NCBI GenBank assembly: GCA_013215515.1
Contig: JABSPC010000668.1
Coordinates: 1-6,713 of the forward strand
Origin: Crocinitomicaceae bacterium
Lineage (GTDB): Bacteria > Bacteroidota > Bacteroidia > Flavobacteriales_D > Crocinitomicaceae
Direction of reading: 5' to 3'
DNA length: 6,713 nucleotides
In this document: positions 6,556-6,713 of the stretch, one piece after another
Layout: each line of letters begins with the position of its first letter
Numbering within the stretch: the first letter of the stretch is position 1
The notes under the pieces: generated by a model
Told to the model about the DNA's origin: nothing
The model's database searches: none
Seen by the model: the letters and a program-made list of their open reading frames with translations, nothing else
Program-made: the position numbers and the translations under genes

Positions 6556-6713
6556 TAGTACTCCCCATCTGTCGGACCATTTCTCTAGCTTGTTAAGTTA
6601 TTAATTTTCATACTAAGCAGCCATTTTATATTTGATATTGGGAGCGATTCTTCCAATGCCTTGATGTCTGCGATTATTGCATTGACCCATAAACACTTCA
6701 ATACCTTTAAAAA
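6556..6713 (-). mobile_element. 3' end of an IS3-family insertion sequence (IS150-like end), partial
   Basis: A transposase C-terminus (stop at 6615-6613) is followed on the minus strand by about 57 bases and then a sequence typical of an IS3-family end. Read inward on the plus strand, AGTACTCCCCATCTGTCGGA at 6557-6576 resembles, from memory, the IS150 terminal repeat (TGTACTGCACCCATTTTG, then TTGGAC). The short distance between orfB stop and terminus is normal for the family. The exact outer base is uncertain by two or three positions, and the other end lies outside the window. Confidence 0.65.
6613..6713 (-). CDS. IS3-family transposase (OrfB, integrase core) C-terminus, partial
   Basis: The last 33 codons are visible, ending in TAG at 6615-6613 and running in from the right edge. 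The peptide FKGIEVFMGQCNNRRHQGIG followed by RIAPNIKYKMAA matches the end of the DDE integrase core in IS3-type transposases. There, a Y/CNN-R-x-HQ-x-(L/I)G motif followed by TP or AP comes after the catalytic Glu. The catalytic DDE residues lie beyond the window, so activity cannot be judged. It points in the opposite direction to the PIG-L operon and towards it. The tail ends cleanly, so this end of the element shows no sign of decay. Confidence 0.8.
   Translation of the reverse strand, partial: FKGIEVFMGQCNNRRHQGIGRIAPNIKYKMAA

Overview
The window looks like chromosomal DNA from a marine or aquatic member of the Bacteroidota, probably Flavobacteriales. The reasons are AT-rich DNA, a secreted peptidase ending in a type IX secretion system (T9SS) sorting tail, a perfect match to the Bacteroidota -7 promoter element (TAnnTTTG), and few Shine-Dalgarno-like sequences. 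This is inferred from sequence character; no marker gene is present.

The left two thirds is on the minus strand. It starts with the first 34 codons of a secreted protein that runs off the left edge. Next comes a very large gene (4459 down to 257) for a T9SS-dependent M36 (fungalysin-type) zinc metallopeptidase. It has a signal peptide, FTP-like propeptide, catalytic domain with a PA domain inserted before HEXXH, nine 51-residue repeats with two cysteines each, and a C-terminal sorting domain. A hairpin whose base pairing is complete only in the minus-strand transcript terminates it. Upstream lies a small YqaA/VTT (DedA-like) membrane protein that appears to start with GTG.

The right third is mostly on the plus strand. 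Between the divergent YqaA-like and PIG-L genes, bases 5162-5315 keep the C-terminal coding remnant of a lost gene, broken by a one-base frameshift. A TATATTTG promoter element follows, then a PIG-L family zinc deacetylase and, 12 bases later, an 82-residue protein of unknown function, probably one transcript. A perfect AT-rich palindrome overlaps the stop of the second gene and leads into five tandem octamers of the TTCGATTG type. From about 6556 to the right edge is the 3' end of an IS3-family insertion sequence, with a terminal sequence resembling IS150 and the last 33 codons of its transposase on the minus strand.

The genes do not form one obvious pathway. The two leftmost genes are export or cell-surface functions and the PIG-L pair is probably intracellular metabolism. 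The remnant, the octamer array and the insertion sequence suggest that the right third has been rearranged. I see no clear sign of an undescribed multi-gene system. The least explained items are the repeat domain of the peptidase, the 82-residue partner of the PIG-L enzyme, and the broken gene.
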